Positions 48,231-57,014 of a stretch of DNA of 64,000 nucleotides are shown here, piece by piece. Origin of the DNA: Methylosinus sp. C49 (lineage in GTDB: Bacteria; Pseudomonadota; Alphaproteobacteria; Rhizobiales; Beijerinckiaceae); assembly GCF_009936375.1 (NCBI RefSeq), contig NZ_AP022332.1, positions 3,194,501 through 3,258,500 of the forward strand. The letters run 5' to 3'. Made by a program: the position numbers and the translations under genes. Position 1 is the first letter of the stretch, and each line of letters starts with the position of its first letter. The notes beneath the pieces were generated by a model. The model made no database searches. It was not told where the DNA came from and worked only from the letters and a program-made list of their open reading frames with translations.

Positions 48231-51101
48231 CTACGCCGCCTCGGGCGCCGCGCCCACCAGCCTGCGCGCCTCCATCGGGCTGATCGGGCGGCCGAAGGCG
48301 TAGCCCTGCGCATAGGCGCAGCCGAGCTGATAGAGCTCGATGGCGTCCGATTCCGTCTCGGCGCCCTCGGCGACGACATCCATGCCGAGATCATGCGCCA
48401 GCGAGATCAGCGAGCGCAGAATCACTGCGCGCGAACCCTTGCCCGTCTGGCGCGTGAAGGAGCGGCCGATCTTGATCGTGTCGAAGGGAAAGCTCTGCAG
48501 ATAGGCGAGCGAGGAATAGCCGGAGCCGAAATCGCTCATCGCGAGGCCCGCGCCCAGCTCTTTGATTCGCCCCAGCATTTGCGCGGCGTATTCGGGGTTT
48601 TCCATCACCAGCCCCTCGCCGAGCTCTAGCTTGAGGCTGCCTTTGACGATGTCGTTGCGCATCAGCACGCTCTTCACATCTCGTAGCAGATCGTGCCGCA
48701 GCAATTGCCGCGAGCCTATGTTGACGCAGGCGAAGATCGGCGGATCGACGGCGAGCGCGCGCTGCCAGGCGGCCAGCTCGCGCGCCGTGCGCTCCAGCGC
48801 CAATAGGCCGAAATCGACGACGAGGCCGGTCTGCTCGGCGACCTGGCCGAACTCGCTCGGATCGAGCTGGCCGAGGCGCGGATGGTCCCAGCGCAGCAGC
48901 GCCTCGAAGCCGGCGATGGTGCGATCCTCGAGCCGCACCACCGGCTGGAAGAACACCTTGATCTCGCCGCGCTCCAGCGCGCGGCGCAGATCGGCCTCCA
49001 GCGTCAGCCGGTCGGAACGCTGCGCGCGCATCGCCGGGCGGAACACCTCTATGCGATTGCCGCCGAGCTTTTTGGCGTGGCGCAGCGCGATCTCGGCGTC
49101 CTCCAGCATTTCGTAGCGGTCGGGATGCAATTCCTTGTCGAACAGCGCCACGCCGATCGACACCGACAGCGAAATCTCGCGATCGGTGAAGCGCACCGGC
49201 GTCGCCAGCGTCCGCCGCACCGAATCGGCGAGCGCGATCACTTGGTCGGCGTTGGTCTCGGAGACGAGGATGATGGCAAAACGATCGCCGTCGAGCCGCG
49301 CCAGAGTGTCCTGCTGCTGCAGGAGCCGGGTCAGGCGATGGGCGATGGTGAGCAGGATCGAATCGCCGGTGGCGACGCCGACCTGCTCGTTGATCTGGCG
49401 AAAGCGGTCGATATCGACGGCGAGCACTGTGGGCCGCACGCCCGCCTCGAGCCCGGCGAAAACCAGCGCCGCCTCCAATCGGTCGAAGAACAGCTCGCGA
49501 TTGGGCAGGCCGGTCAGATTGTCGTGGACGGCGTCATGCAGCAGCCGCTCGCGCGCGTTGCGCTCGTCGGTGACGTCGGTGAGCGTGCCGACGACGCGAA
49601 TGACCTCGCCATCCTGCCCGATCACCGGGCGCGCCCGCAGCCGGTAGCAGAAATAATGGCCGTCTGCGGCGCGCAGCCGGAATTCCTGATTGATCCGCCC
49701 GCGCCGCTGCTCGAGCAGCGCGTCCAGGCAGGCGCGATAGCGGTCGTGCTCGAAAGGATGCAGCAGAGCGAGCCAGGAGGAGGCCGCCCCCTCGAGCCCG
49801 CCACGGTCGAGGCCGAGCTGCTCCTCCACCTCCGGGCTCACATAGATGTAGTCGGCCGGCACGTCCCAGTCGAAGACGATCTCATTGGCCCCGGTCAGCG
49901 CCAGCGCCTTGCGCTCGGTGTCGGAGATCGCGCCATGGGCGAGGCCGCCGCTGGCGAAGGCATTTTGCATAACGGTGAAGCCGATCAGCATCACGATCAG
50001 CACCAGGCCGCCGACCAGCGCCGGCGAGACGAGGTCATTGGTCAGCCAGCCGGCCACGGTGAAGCCCGCTGCGCAGACCCAGAGCAGCAGCAGAAACCAT
50101 GTCGGAATCAGCATGATGGCGCGATCGAAGCCATGCGTCGCCAGATAGAGGACCAGCACGAAGCCGACGGCCGAGACTGTGGCCAGCGAGATGCGGGCGA
50201 CGCCCGCCGCCACCGGCGCGTCGAAAATGGCGAGGCCGACGAGATCGGCGAGAATCAGCAGCCAGAGCGCGGCCACATGCCAGGCGCGCACATGCCAGCG
50301 GTTGAGGTTGAGATAGGCGAAGAGAAACACCACCAGAGTCGCCGACAGCACCGTCTCGGCGCCGGCGCGCCAAATGCGGTCGGCGTTGGGATCGACGCCG
50401 AAAATTTTGGCCCAAAAGCCGAAATCGATGCAGACATAGGCCAGCACCGACCAGGCGAGCGCCGCCGCCGCCGGGAAGATCACCGCGCCTTTGACGACGA
50501 AGACGATGGTCAGGAACAGCGCCAGCAGGCCGGCGATGCCGATGACGATGCCCTTGTAGAGGGTGAGGCTCGTCACCTTGTCCTTGTAGGAGTCCGGCTC
50601 CCACAGATAGAGCTGCGGCAGATTGGGCGTGCGCAGCTCGGCGACATAGGTGATCGTCGTGCCGGGATCGAGGGTCAGGCGAAAAACATCGGCGTCCCCG
50701 CTCTCCTCATGTTCCGGCGGGAACCCCTGGCTCGCGGTGATGGCCGAAATGCGCGTCGCGCCGAGATCCGGCCAGATCACGCCCGATCCCTGAAGGCGGA
50801 AATGCGGAGCGACGATCAGACGCTCCAGCTGCTCGTCCGTATCATTTGTGAGCGCAAAGACGATCCAGCTGGGGCGGGTGCCCGCTTCCTTGGCGCCCAC
50901 TTCTATGCGCCGGATGATTCCGTCGGAGCCCGGGGCGGTCGACACCTGCAGTCGGTCGCCCTCGGAGGAATATTTCTCCACCGCATGGGTGAGGTCGATG
51001 GCGGAGGCGTCCTGCGGCACGCGCACGGAGTCGATGGCGAGCGCCCGCGACCCGCAAAGGACGAGAAACAGGAGGGCGATCAGATATCTGGATAGCGGCA
51101 C
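48231..51101 (-). CDS. Membrane PAS-GGDEF-EAL protein with degenerate motifs
   Basis: A 956-residue signalling protein. A signal peptide (1-22) precedes a periplasmic beta domain (about 23-180, of the 7TMR-DISMED2 type, ending YLWEPDSYKDK), about seven membrane helices (183-380), a PAS/PAC domain (395-515), then GGDEF (about 525-690) and EAL (about 700-950). The GGDEF motif reads DGDRF at 604-608, losing the catalytic glutamate. The EAL domain keeps Glu733, Asn794, Glu826, Lys877 and Glu912, but the first aspartate of the DDFG motif is Ser856 and KID reads KIG. It is probably a cyclic-di-GMP effector or weak phosphodiesterase rather than a cyclase. Confidence 0.9.
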   Translation of the reverse strand: MPLSRYLIALLFLVLCGSRALAIDSVRVPQDASAIDLTHAVEKYSSEGDRLQVSTAPGSDGIIRRIEVGAKEAGTRPSWIVFALTNDTDEQLERLIVAPHFRLQGSGVIWPDLGATRISAITASQGFPPEHEESGDADVFRLTLDPGTTITYVAELRTPNLPQLYLWEPDSYKDKVTSLTLYKGIVIGIAGLLALFLTIVFVVKGAVIFPAAAALAWSVLAYVCIDFGFWAKIFGVDPNADRIWRAGAETVLSATLVVFLFAYLNLNRWHVRAWHVAALWLLILADLVGLAIFDAPVAAGVARISLATVSAVGFVLVLYLATHGFDRAIMLIPTWFLLLLWVCAAGFTVAGWLTNDLVSPALVGGLVLIVMLIGFTVMQNAFASGGLAHGAISDTERKALALTGANEIVFDWDVPADYIYVSPEVEEQLGLDRGGLEGAASSWLALLHPFEHDRYRACLDALLEQRRGRINQEFRLRAADGHYFCYRLRARPVIGQDGEVIRVVGTLTDVTDERNARERLLHDAVHDNLTGLPNRELFFDRLEAALVFAGLEAGVRPTVLAVDIDRFRQINEQVGVATGDSILLTIAHRLTRLLQQQDTLARLDGDRFAIILVSETNADQVIALADSVRRTLATPVRFTDREISLSVSIGVALFDKELHPDRYEMLEDAEIALRHAKKLGGNRIEVFRPAMRAQRSDRLTLEADLRRALERGEIKVFFQPVVRLEDRTIAGFEALLRWDHPRLGQLDPSEFGQVAEQTGLVVDFGLLALERTARELAAWQRALAVDPPIFACVNIGSRQLLRHDLLRDVKSVLMRNDIVKGSLKLELGEGLVMENPEYAAQMLGRIKELGAGLAMSDFGSGYSSLAYLQSFPFDTIKIGRSFTRQTGKGSRAVILRSLISLAHDLGMDVVAEGAETESDAIELYQLGCAYAQGYAFGRPISPMEARRLVGAAPEAA

Positions 51102-51401
51102 GAATCTCGTCTCTGGCGCGCAGGCCCAAAAAGTCCGATTGTCGCGGGGCGGACCGGTCGGCTTTCGGATTTCTTCTTGTCTGAATTTTGACTGGTACCG
51201 GCTAAGTCGTCGCTCTGCAAGCCGGTATGGTCTTTGCGTATCGCGGGGCGGGCGAGCGGCCGCGCTTGCGGAGGCCGAACGGGGCCAATATACGCTGAAA
51301 CAGGAACAGGGCGGAAATTTAGAAGTTCTCTAGATTTGGGAGATGCGTCCGCGCAGAGCCCTCGTCTGGCGGCTACAGCCTGTCGAAACTAAGGAAACTG
51401 G
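51102..51401. other. Divergent intergenic region, GGDEF-EAL gene and ptsP
   Basis: No gene is supported. The stretch holds both divergent promoters; AAGGAAAC before 51402 is the ptsP ribosome binding site. I see no clear repeat or terminator in it. Confidence 0.45.
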
Positions 51402-53669
51402 ATGCGTAGCGCTCTCGGCGGACCCCGCTTGCTGCTCCGCCGGCTTCGCGAGGTCATGGCGGAGCCGGTGAGCGCGCAGGCGCGGCTCGACAAGATCGTC
51501 GTGCTCATCGCGTCCAATATGGTGGCGGAAGTCTGCTCGGTCTATGTGCTGCGCGCCGATCAACGGCTCGAGCTCTATGCGACCGAAGGCCTCAATCGCG
51601 AGGCGGTGCATCTCACCACAATGCACGCCGGCGAGGGCCTCGTCGGCCTCATCGCCAAAAGCGCCGAGCCGCTGAACCTCTCCGAGGCGCAGGAGCACCC
51701 CTCCTTCTCCTACAAGCCGGAGACGGGCGAGGAGATCTACCACTCCTTCCTCGGCGTGCCGATATTGCGCGGCGGCAACACGCTCGGCGTGCTCGTCGTG
51801 CAGAACCGCGTGCGGCGCATCTATTCCGAGGAGGAGATAGAGGCGCTGCAGACGACGGCGATGCTGGTCGCCGAGATGATCGCCTCGGGCGAATTGCGCT
51901 CCATCGCCAAGACGCCGGAGAGCTTTGCGCTCGACCGCCCGGTGGCGGTGAAGGGCGCGCCGATGTGCGAGGGCGTCGGGCTCGGCTACGCCGTGCTGCA
52001 CGAGCCCCGCGTCGTCGTGAAGCAGCTCATCGCCGAGGATATCGCCGCGGAGATCCAGCGCGTCGATGCGGCGATCGAGGCGATGCGCCTCTCCATCGAC
52101 GAATTGGTCGCCCATGGCGACCGCATGGGCGCCGGCGAGCATCGCGAGGTGCTGGAGGCGGTGCGCATCTTCGCCAATGACCGCGGATGGGTGCGCCGGC
52201 TGCACGAGGCCGTGCGCAGCGGCCTGACGGCGGAGGCCGCGGTGGAGCGTGTGCAAAACGACGCCCGCGCCAAGCTGCAACGCCAGACCGACCCCTATCT
52301 GCGCGACCGGCTCCACGATCTCGACGATCTCGCCAATCGGCTGCTGCATCAGCTCACCGGGCAGAGCTATGTGGCCGAGCGCGAATCGATCCCCGAGAAC
52401 GCCATTCTCATCGCCCGCAACATGGGGCCGGCGGCGCTGCTGGATTACGACCGTTCGCGGCTGCGCGGCCTGGTGCTCGAGGAAGGCGGCCCGGCGAGCC
52501 ATGTCGGCATCGTCGCCCGCGCGCTCGGGATCGCAACGGTCGGCCTCGCCGCCAATGTGACCGATCTCGTCGAGGCGGGTGACGCCGTCATCGTCGACGG
52601 CGTCACCGGCGACGTCCACATCCGGCCGCCGCCGGATGTGCAGACAGCCTATGGCGAGAAGGCGCGGCTGCGCGCCCGCCGCATGGAGCAATACGCCAAG
52701 CTGCGCGACGTGCCCGCCGTCACCAAGGACGGCGTGGAGATCGCGCTCCATATGAACGCCGGCCTCATCGTCGACGTGCCGCATCTGCACGAGACCGGCG
52801 CGCGCTCCATCGGCCTGTTCCGCACCGAGCTGCAATTCATGCTGGCGCCGCGCTTCCCGCGCATGAACGAGCAGTTCCTGCTCTACAAGGCAGTGTTCGA
52901 CGCCGTGCAGGACCGCCCCGTCACCTTCCGCACGCTCGACATCGGCAGCGATAAAATCCTGCCCTATATGGCGACGATCGACGAGGAGAATCCGGCGCTC
53001 GGCTGGCGCGCGATCCGCATCGGCCTCGATCGGCCGGGCCTGCTGCGCATGCAGATCCGCGCCATGCTGAAAGCGGCCGGCGGACGCGACGTGCGCATCA
53101 TGTTTCCGATGATCGCCAATATCGCGGAGTTCGAGGCGGCCAAGGCGATCGCGCATCGCGAGCTCGCGCATCTCCAGCGCCACGGCCATATGCCGCCAAC
53201 CGATGTGCAGCTCGGCGCCATGGTCGAGGTGCCCTCGCTGCTGTGGGAGCTGGACAGCATCGCCGCGCGCGCCGATTTTCTGTCGGTCGGCTCCAATGAT
53301 CTCGTGCAATATATGTATGCCGCCGATCGCGACAACACGCGCGTCTCCAAGCGCTACGACACGCTCTCCACCCCCGTGCTGCGCGCGCTGGAGCGCATTG
53401 CCGCCGCGGGCAAGCGCGCCGGCAAGACGGTGACGCTCTGCGGCGAGATGGGCGGCCGTCCGCTGGAGGCGCTGGCGCTGCTCGCGCTCGGCTATCGCTC
53501 GCTGTCCATGTCGCCGTCGTCGGTCGGGCCGGTGAAGGCGATGATTCTCGCCGTCAATCTCGACGAGGCGGAGGTGTTCCTGGCCTCGCTGCTCGCGAGG
53601 GAAGACGGCGCGCCGAGCCTGCGCGAGACTTTGCGCGAATTCGCCGCCGCACGCGATATTCCGGTCTGA
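51402..53669 (+). CDS. ptsP: Phosphoenolpyruvate-protein phosphotransferase, nitrogen PTS enzyme I
   Basis: EI-Ntr of 755 residues, first component of the regulatory nitrogen phosphotransferase chain. An N-terminal GAF domain (about 20-165) is typical and senses a nitrogen signal, glutamine in studied cases. The phosphorylated histidine is His367 in GGPASHVGIVARA. The PEP-binding barrel has GLFRTELQFM, FRTLDIGSDKI and the active-site cysteine in TLCGEMGGRPLE. In relatives it lies between lysC and prfA; here prfA follows after one small gene, while lysC is far away. Confidence 0.96.
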   Translation: MRSALGGPRLLLRRLREVMAEPVSAQARLDKIVVLIASNMVAEVCSVYVLRADQRLELYATEGLNREAVHLTTMHAGEGLVGLIAKSAEPLNLSEAQEHPSFSYKPETGEEIYHSFLGVPILRGGNTLGVLVVQNRVRRIYSEEEIEALQTTAMLVAEMIASGELRSIAKTPESFALDRPVAVKGAPMCEGVGLGYAVLHEPRVVVKQLIAEDIAAEIQRVDAAIEAMRLSIDELVAHGDRMGAGEHREVLEAVRIFANDRGWVRRLHEAVRSGLTAEAAVERVQNDARAKLQRQTDPYLRDRLHDLDDLANRLLHQLTGQSYVAERESIPENAILIARNMGPAALLDYDRSRLRGLVLEEGGPASHVGIVARALGIATVGLAANVTDLVEAGDAVIVDGVTGDVHIRPPPDVQTAYGEKARLRARRMEQYAKLRDVPAVTKDGVEIALHMNAGLIVDVPHLHETGARSIGLFRTELQFMLAPRFPRMNEQFLLYKAVFDAVQDRPVTFRTLDIGSDKILPYMATIDEENPALGWRAIRIGLDRPGLLRMQIRAMLKAAGGRDVRIMFPMIANIAEFEAAKAIAHRELAHLQRHGHMPPTDVQLGAMVEVPSLLWELDSIAARADFLSVGSNDLVQYMYAADRDNTRVSKRYDTLSTPVLRALERIAAAGKRAGKTVTLCGEMGGRPLEALALLALGYRSLSMSPSSVGPVKAMILAVNLDEAEVFLASLLAREDGAPSLRETLREFAAARDIPV

Positions 53670-53726
53670 TAGAGTGAGTTGCGAGCAGCGAACCACCCTG
53701 CGCGCCCGTCGCTCGCGGAGGCCGAA

Positions 53727-54128
53727 ATGTTGATCGGAACATGTCATTGCGGAGCGGCCCATTGGACGCTGGCAGGCGAGCCCGGCCCCGCCACCGCATG
53801 CAATTGCACGCTCTGCCGCCGCTATGGAGCCCTCTGGGCCTATGATTACGAGGGCGAGCGAATCGCCGTTTCCGGCCCGACCTCCTCTTACACGCGGCGA
53901 GGCGAGGACAAATCCGCGCTCGAGATTCTCTTCTGTCCGCGCTGCGGCTGCGTGCTGTGCTGGCGCGGCCTTCGCCTCGATCCAGACGGCCGCCGGAGAA
54001 TCGCGGTCAATCTCCGGCTCGCCCCGCCGGAGGCGGTCGCCGATCTTCCGATCGACCATTTCGACGGGTTCGACACTTTCGACGACCTGCCGCGCGACGG
54101 CCGCTGCGTGCGCGATCTCTGGTTCTGA
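53727..54128 (+). CDS. GFA-family protein (glutathione-dependent formaldehyde-activating fold)
   Basis: A 133-residue zinc protein of the GFA/CENP-V fold. TCHCGAAHW, then CNCTLCRRYG and CPRCGCVLCW supply the conserved cysteines for two zinc sites. The family was named for an enzyme combining formaldehyde with glutathione, but most members have unknown substrates. GGAGG six bases before the ATG supports the start. It stands between ptsP and prfA in the same direction, an unusual guest in that pair. Confidence 0.88.
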   Translation: MLIGTCHCGAAHWTLAGEPGPATACNCTLCRRYGALWAYDYEGERIAVSGPTSSYTRRGEDKSALEILFCPRCGCVLCWRGLRLDPDGRRRIAVNLRLAPPEAVADLPIDHFDGFDTFDDLPRDGRCVRDLWF

Positions 54129-54230
54129 AGCCGCTGCTCCAAAACCGGCGGTTCGGGCTCGCGGCTGGCTCGCGACTTGGGCTTTCGGCCCGGAAGCGGA
54201 TAAAGAGAGCGCAAACGCTCCGGAACCGAC

Positions 54231-55301
54231 ATGTTCGCCCAAGACAAGCTCGACCTCATTCTACGCCGTCACGAGGAGATCGCCGATCGGCTCAGCGCCG
54301 GCCCCGACGCCGCCAGCTTCGTCGCACTCTCGCGCGAGCTCTCCTCGCTCGACGACGTCGTCGCCAAGATCAGGACCTATCGCGCCGCACAGGCCGAGAT
54401 CGCCGGGCTCGGCGAGATGCTGGCCGACCAGAAGCTCGATCCCGACATGCGCGAGTTCGCCGAGGGCGAATTGAATGTCGCGCAGGAGCAATTGCAGACC
54501 GCCGAGCAAGAGCTGAAGCTCGCTCTGCTGCCGAAAGATTCCGCCGACGAGAAGGGCGTCATCCTGGAAGTGCGCGCCGGCACTGGCGGCGATGAGGCCG
54601 CGCTCTTCGCCGGCGATCTCTTCCGCGCCTATCAGCGCTACGCCGGCGTCAAAGGCTGGACCGTCGAGATTCTCTCCGCCAGCGACGGCGCGCTCGGCGG
54701 CTATAAGGAAATCGTGGCCGAGATCGCCGGCCGCGGCGTCTATGCGAAATTGAAGTTCGAATCCGGCGTGCATCGCGTGCAGCGCGTGCCGGCGACGGAG
54801 ACGCAGGGACGCATTCACACTTCCGCAGCGACGGTCGCCGTGCTGCCGCAGGCCGAGGACGTCGATGTCGCCATAGACGACAAGGACCTCAACATAGAGA
54901 CGATGCGCTCCGGCGGCGCCGGCGGCCAGCATGTCAACAAGACCGAATCGGCGATCCGCATCACGCATATTCCATCCGGCATCGTCGTGATGATGCAGGA
55001 GGAGCGCTCGCAGCATCGCAACAAGGCCAAGGCGATGGAGGTGCTGCGCTCACGCCTCTATGACGCGGAACGCCAGCGCCTGGACAATGCGCGCGCCGCC
55101 GACCGCAAGGCGCAAGTGGGCTCGGGCGATCGTTCGGAGCGCATCCGCACCTATAATTTTCCGCAAGGCCGCGTCACCGACCATCGCATCAATCTGACGC
55201 TCTACAAGCTCGATCGCGTGATGGAAGGCGAAATGGACGAGATTTTTGACGCTCTGACGACGGATCATCAGGCAAAGCTGCTCGCGCAGAGCGAGGAGTG
55301 A
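54231..55301 (+). CDS. prfA: Peptide chain release factor 1
   Basis: Release factor for UAG and UAA, 356 residues. The GGQ tripeptide is at 231-233 within [15 protein letters not shown], and [19 protein letters not shown] precedes it. The C-terminal [21 protein letters not shown] region is complete. prmC, which methylates the GGQ glutamine and normally follows, is absent here; it must be elsewhere. Confidence 0.97.
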   Translation: MFAQDKLDLILRRHEEIADRLSAGPDAASFVALSRELSSLDDVVAKIRTYRAAQAEIAGLGEMLADQKLDPDMREFAEGELNVAQEQLQTAEQELKLALLPKDSADEKGVILEVRAGTGGDEAALFAGDLFRAYQRYAGVKGWTVEILSASDGALGGYKEIVAEIAGRGVYAKLKFESGVHRVQRVPATETQGRIHTSAATVAVLPQAEDVDVAIDDKDLNIETMRSGGAGGQHVNKTESAIRITHIPSGIVVMMQEERSQHRNKAKAMEVLRSRLYDAERQRLDNARAADRKAQVGSGDRSERIRTYNFPQGRVTDHRINLTLYKLDRVMEGEMDEIFDALTTDHQAKLLAQSEE

Positions 55302-55400
55302 TCCGCAGGGTGCGAAGACGCACATCCGCGAGCCGTCGCGCTTCGTACGTTCGGGACGTTCACGAGAGACGTGAACGACACCGAGCCACGGAGCGCAAAA

Positions 55401-55673
55401 ATGTCCAAGAAACTCCTCGCCGCCGGCCTGCTGGCCGCCACTCTCGCCGCCTCGACCTTCACCGCCTCCACCGCTCAGGCGGACCCCTATTGGCGTCACG
55501 GTCATCACGGCCACTACTGGGGCGGCGTCGCCGCGGCGGGCGCGCTGACCGCTCTGACTCTCGGCGCCATCGCCGCCTCCGAGGCGCCCAGCAATTGCTA
55601 CATCGCTCGCCGTCCGGTCACGGACGATTGGGGCAATGTCCTCTACTTCCGCCGCATGCGCGTCTGCGAGTGA
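55401..55673 (+). CDS. Small exported His/Gly-rich protein
   Basis: A 90-residue protein with a signal peptide (MSKKLLAAGLLAATLAA, cut near TAQA at residue 26). Right after the cut is YWRHGHHGHYWGG, a histidine-glycine-aromatic cluster that could bind metal. A hydrophobic alanine-rich segment and two cysteines (NCYIARRPV and RVCE) that may form a disulfide follow. GGAG precedes the ATG; an earlier in-frame start adds ten unlikely residues. Similar small periplasmic proteins are frequent in Rhizobiales, without a known function. Confidence 0.7.
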   Translation: MSKKLLAAGLLAATLAASTFTASTAQADPYWRHGHHGHYWGGVAAAGALTALTLGAIAASEAPSNCYIARRPVTDDWGNVLYFRRMRVCE

Positions 55674-55750
55674 GCCGGCGCGGATGAGCGAGCCCGAAAA
55701 GGCGCGGCCCTTCGATCTCCAAGCGGCCGCGCCTCTCGATCGGAAAGATT

Positions 55751-56872
55751 CTAGCGCGCCCTCTCTCCCGCCCGCTCGTTCAAGCGGCGATAGAGCGTGC
55801 TGCGATGCACGCCGAGAATGCGCGCCGCCTTGCTGAAATTGCCGTCGCAGGCGTCGAGCGCCGCGCGCATCGCCGACAGCTCGGCGTCGCGGAGGCGGTG
55901 CTCCGCGAGCCGCGCGGAAGGCGGCTCGAAGCAGATGTCCTGCAGTTCCCAGGGACAATCGGTCGGCCGTGCGCGGCAGGCGCCGGGCGTGTTGGCGAGG
56001 CCATAATAGCGCCTTCCGTCGGTCCCGATGATCTCCCCCATTTGCGGCCCGGATCGCAGCGGCTCGAACAGCTCCTCCAATCGCGCCACATCGAGCGCGC
56101 ACCAATCGCGCTGCACGAAGGAGAGGCCGCGGCGATTGGCGGCGATGAGGCGCCTGTCCTCGTCGAAGGCGAGCAGCCCTTCGCGCGGCGCGCCGACGAC
56201 GGCCGGGTCTATGTGAAAGCGCAGCAAGGTGGCCGCCGCGAAAGCGCCGCCGCCGAAAAAGCGATGCTCGATCTGCTCCGCCGCGAAGCGCACGAGCCCC
56301 AGCGCATGCACGCGCTGCACGGCGGCGTGAGCGGCGAGCGCCAGCGCGCCGACGACGACGCCGCGCGGATCGATGATGGGCGCCGCCGCGCCGCTCAGAA
56401 TATTATGGTTCTCGTAGAAATGCTCTCCGCCATGCACGGCCATGGCCCGCCGCTCGGCCAGCGCGGCGCCGATGGCGTTGGTGCCGGCGGCGGCCTCGCT
56501 CCAGAGCGCGCCCGGCTTCAGCGCGATTTCCGCCGCCTGACCAGCGAAGCCGATATCGCCGATGGCGTCGACCACCATGCCCTGCGCATCGGCGAGAATG
56601 ACCATCGCGCCCGTCTCATGGGCTTCTGCGTTCAATGCGTCGAGCTCGGGCCGGCACAAGCGACGAAGCCGCTCATGCCGCGCGAGAAAAATCTGCAACT
56701 CGTTCCGCTCGAGCGGCGCGACGCGCGGCGCCCGGGCGGCGTCGAGTCCGAGTTCGGCGCAGCGCAGCCAGGAGCGCAGGATCGGCTGTTTCAGCTCGAC
56801 TGTCGGCAGCTCGCCGCGGCCGAAGAATTTATCACGCGCCGCCTCCGTCAGGCTGGCGGAATAGAGGGGCAT
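55751..56872 (-). CDS. AcoR-like GAF-Fis transcriptional regulator without AAA+ domain
   Basis: A 373-residue regulator with the N-terminal half of AcoR-type sigma-54 activators: RSWLRCAELGLD, then a GAF domain (AEIALKPGALWSEAAAGTNA, SGAAAPIIDPRGVVVGAL). The C terminus has a Fis-type helix-turn-helix (NFSKAARILGVHRSTLYRRL). The central AAA+ ATPase with GAFTGA that contacts sigma-54 is absent, so it must regulate by another route, probably with sigma-70 or as a repressor. It is upstream of, and in line with, the porin gene direction on the minus strand, but downstream in transcription order. Inducer unknown. Confidence 0.85.
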   Translation of the reverse strand: MPLYSASLTEAARDKFFGRGELPTVELKQPILRSWLRCAELGLDAARAPRVAPLERNELQIFLARHERLRRLCRPELDALNAEAHETGAMVILADAQGMVVDAIGDIGFAGQAAEIALKPGALWSEAAAGTNAIGAALAERRAMAVHGGEHFYENHNILSGAAAPIIDPRGVVVGALALAAHAAVQRVHALGLVRFAAEQIEHRFFGGGAFAAATLLRFHIDPAVVGAPREGLLAFDEDRRLIAANRRGLSFVQRDWCALDVARLEELFEPLRSGPQMGEIIGTDGRRYYGLANTPGACRARPTDCPWELQDICFEPPSARLAEHRLRDAELSAMRAALDACDGNFSKAARILGVHRSTLYRRLNERAGERAR

Positions 56873-57014
56873 TTGAGACGCCTTTTCACGGCCGCCCGAT
56901 CACGCGGCGGCGGCGGCCGAACCGTCGCCGGGCCGACCGCCGCTCTTTATTATGAGAACGCACCCACTTTGTGCACCGCACAAATTGTCGCAGGCAGATC
57001 CGCTATCCCCGCGA

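Noticed and set aside
51330-54242. 970-codon minus-strand frame opposite ptsP and the GFA gene
   Set aside because: Covers two well-supported plus-strand genes and has no domain of its own.
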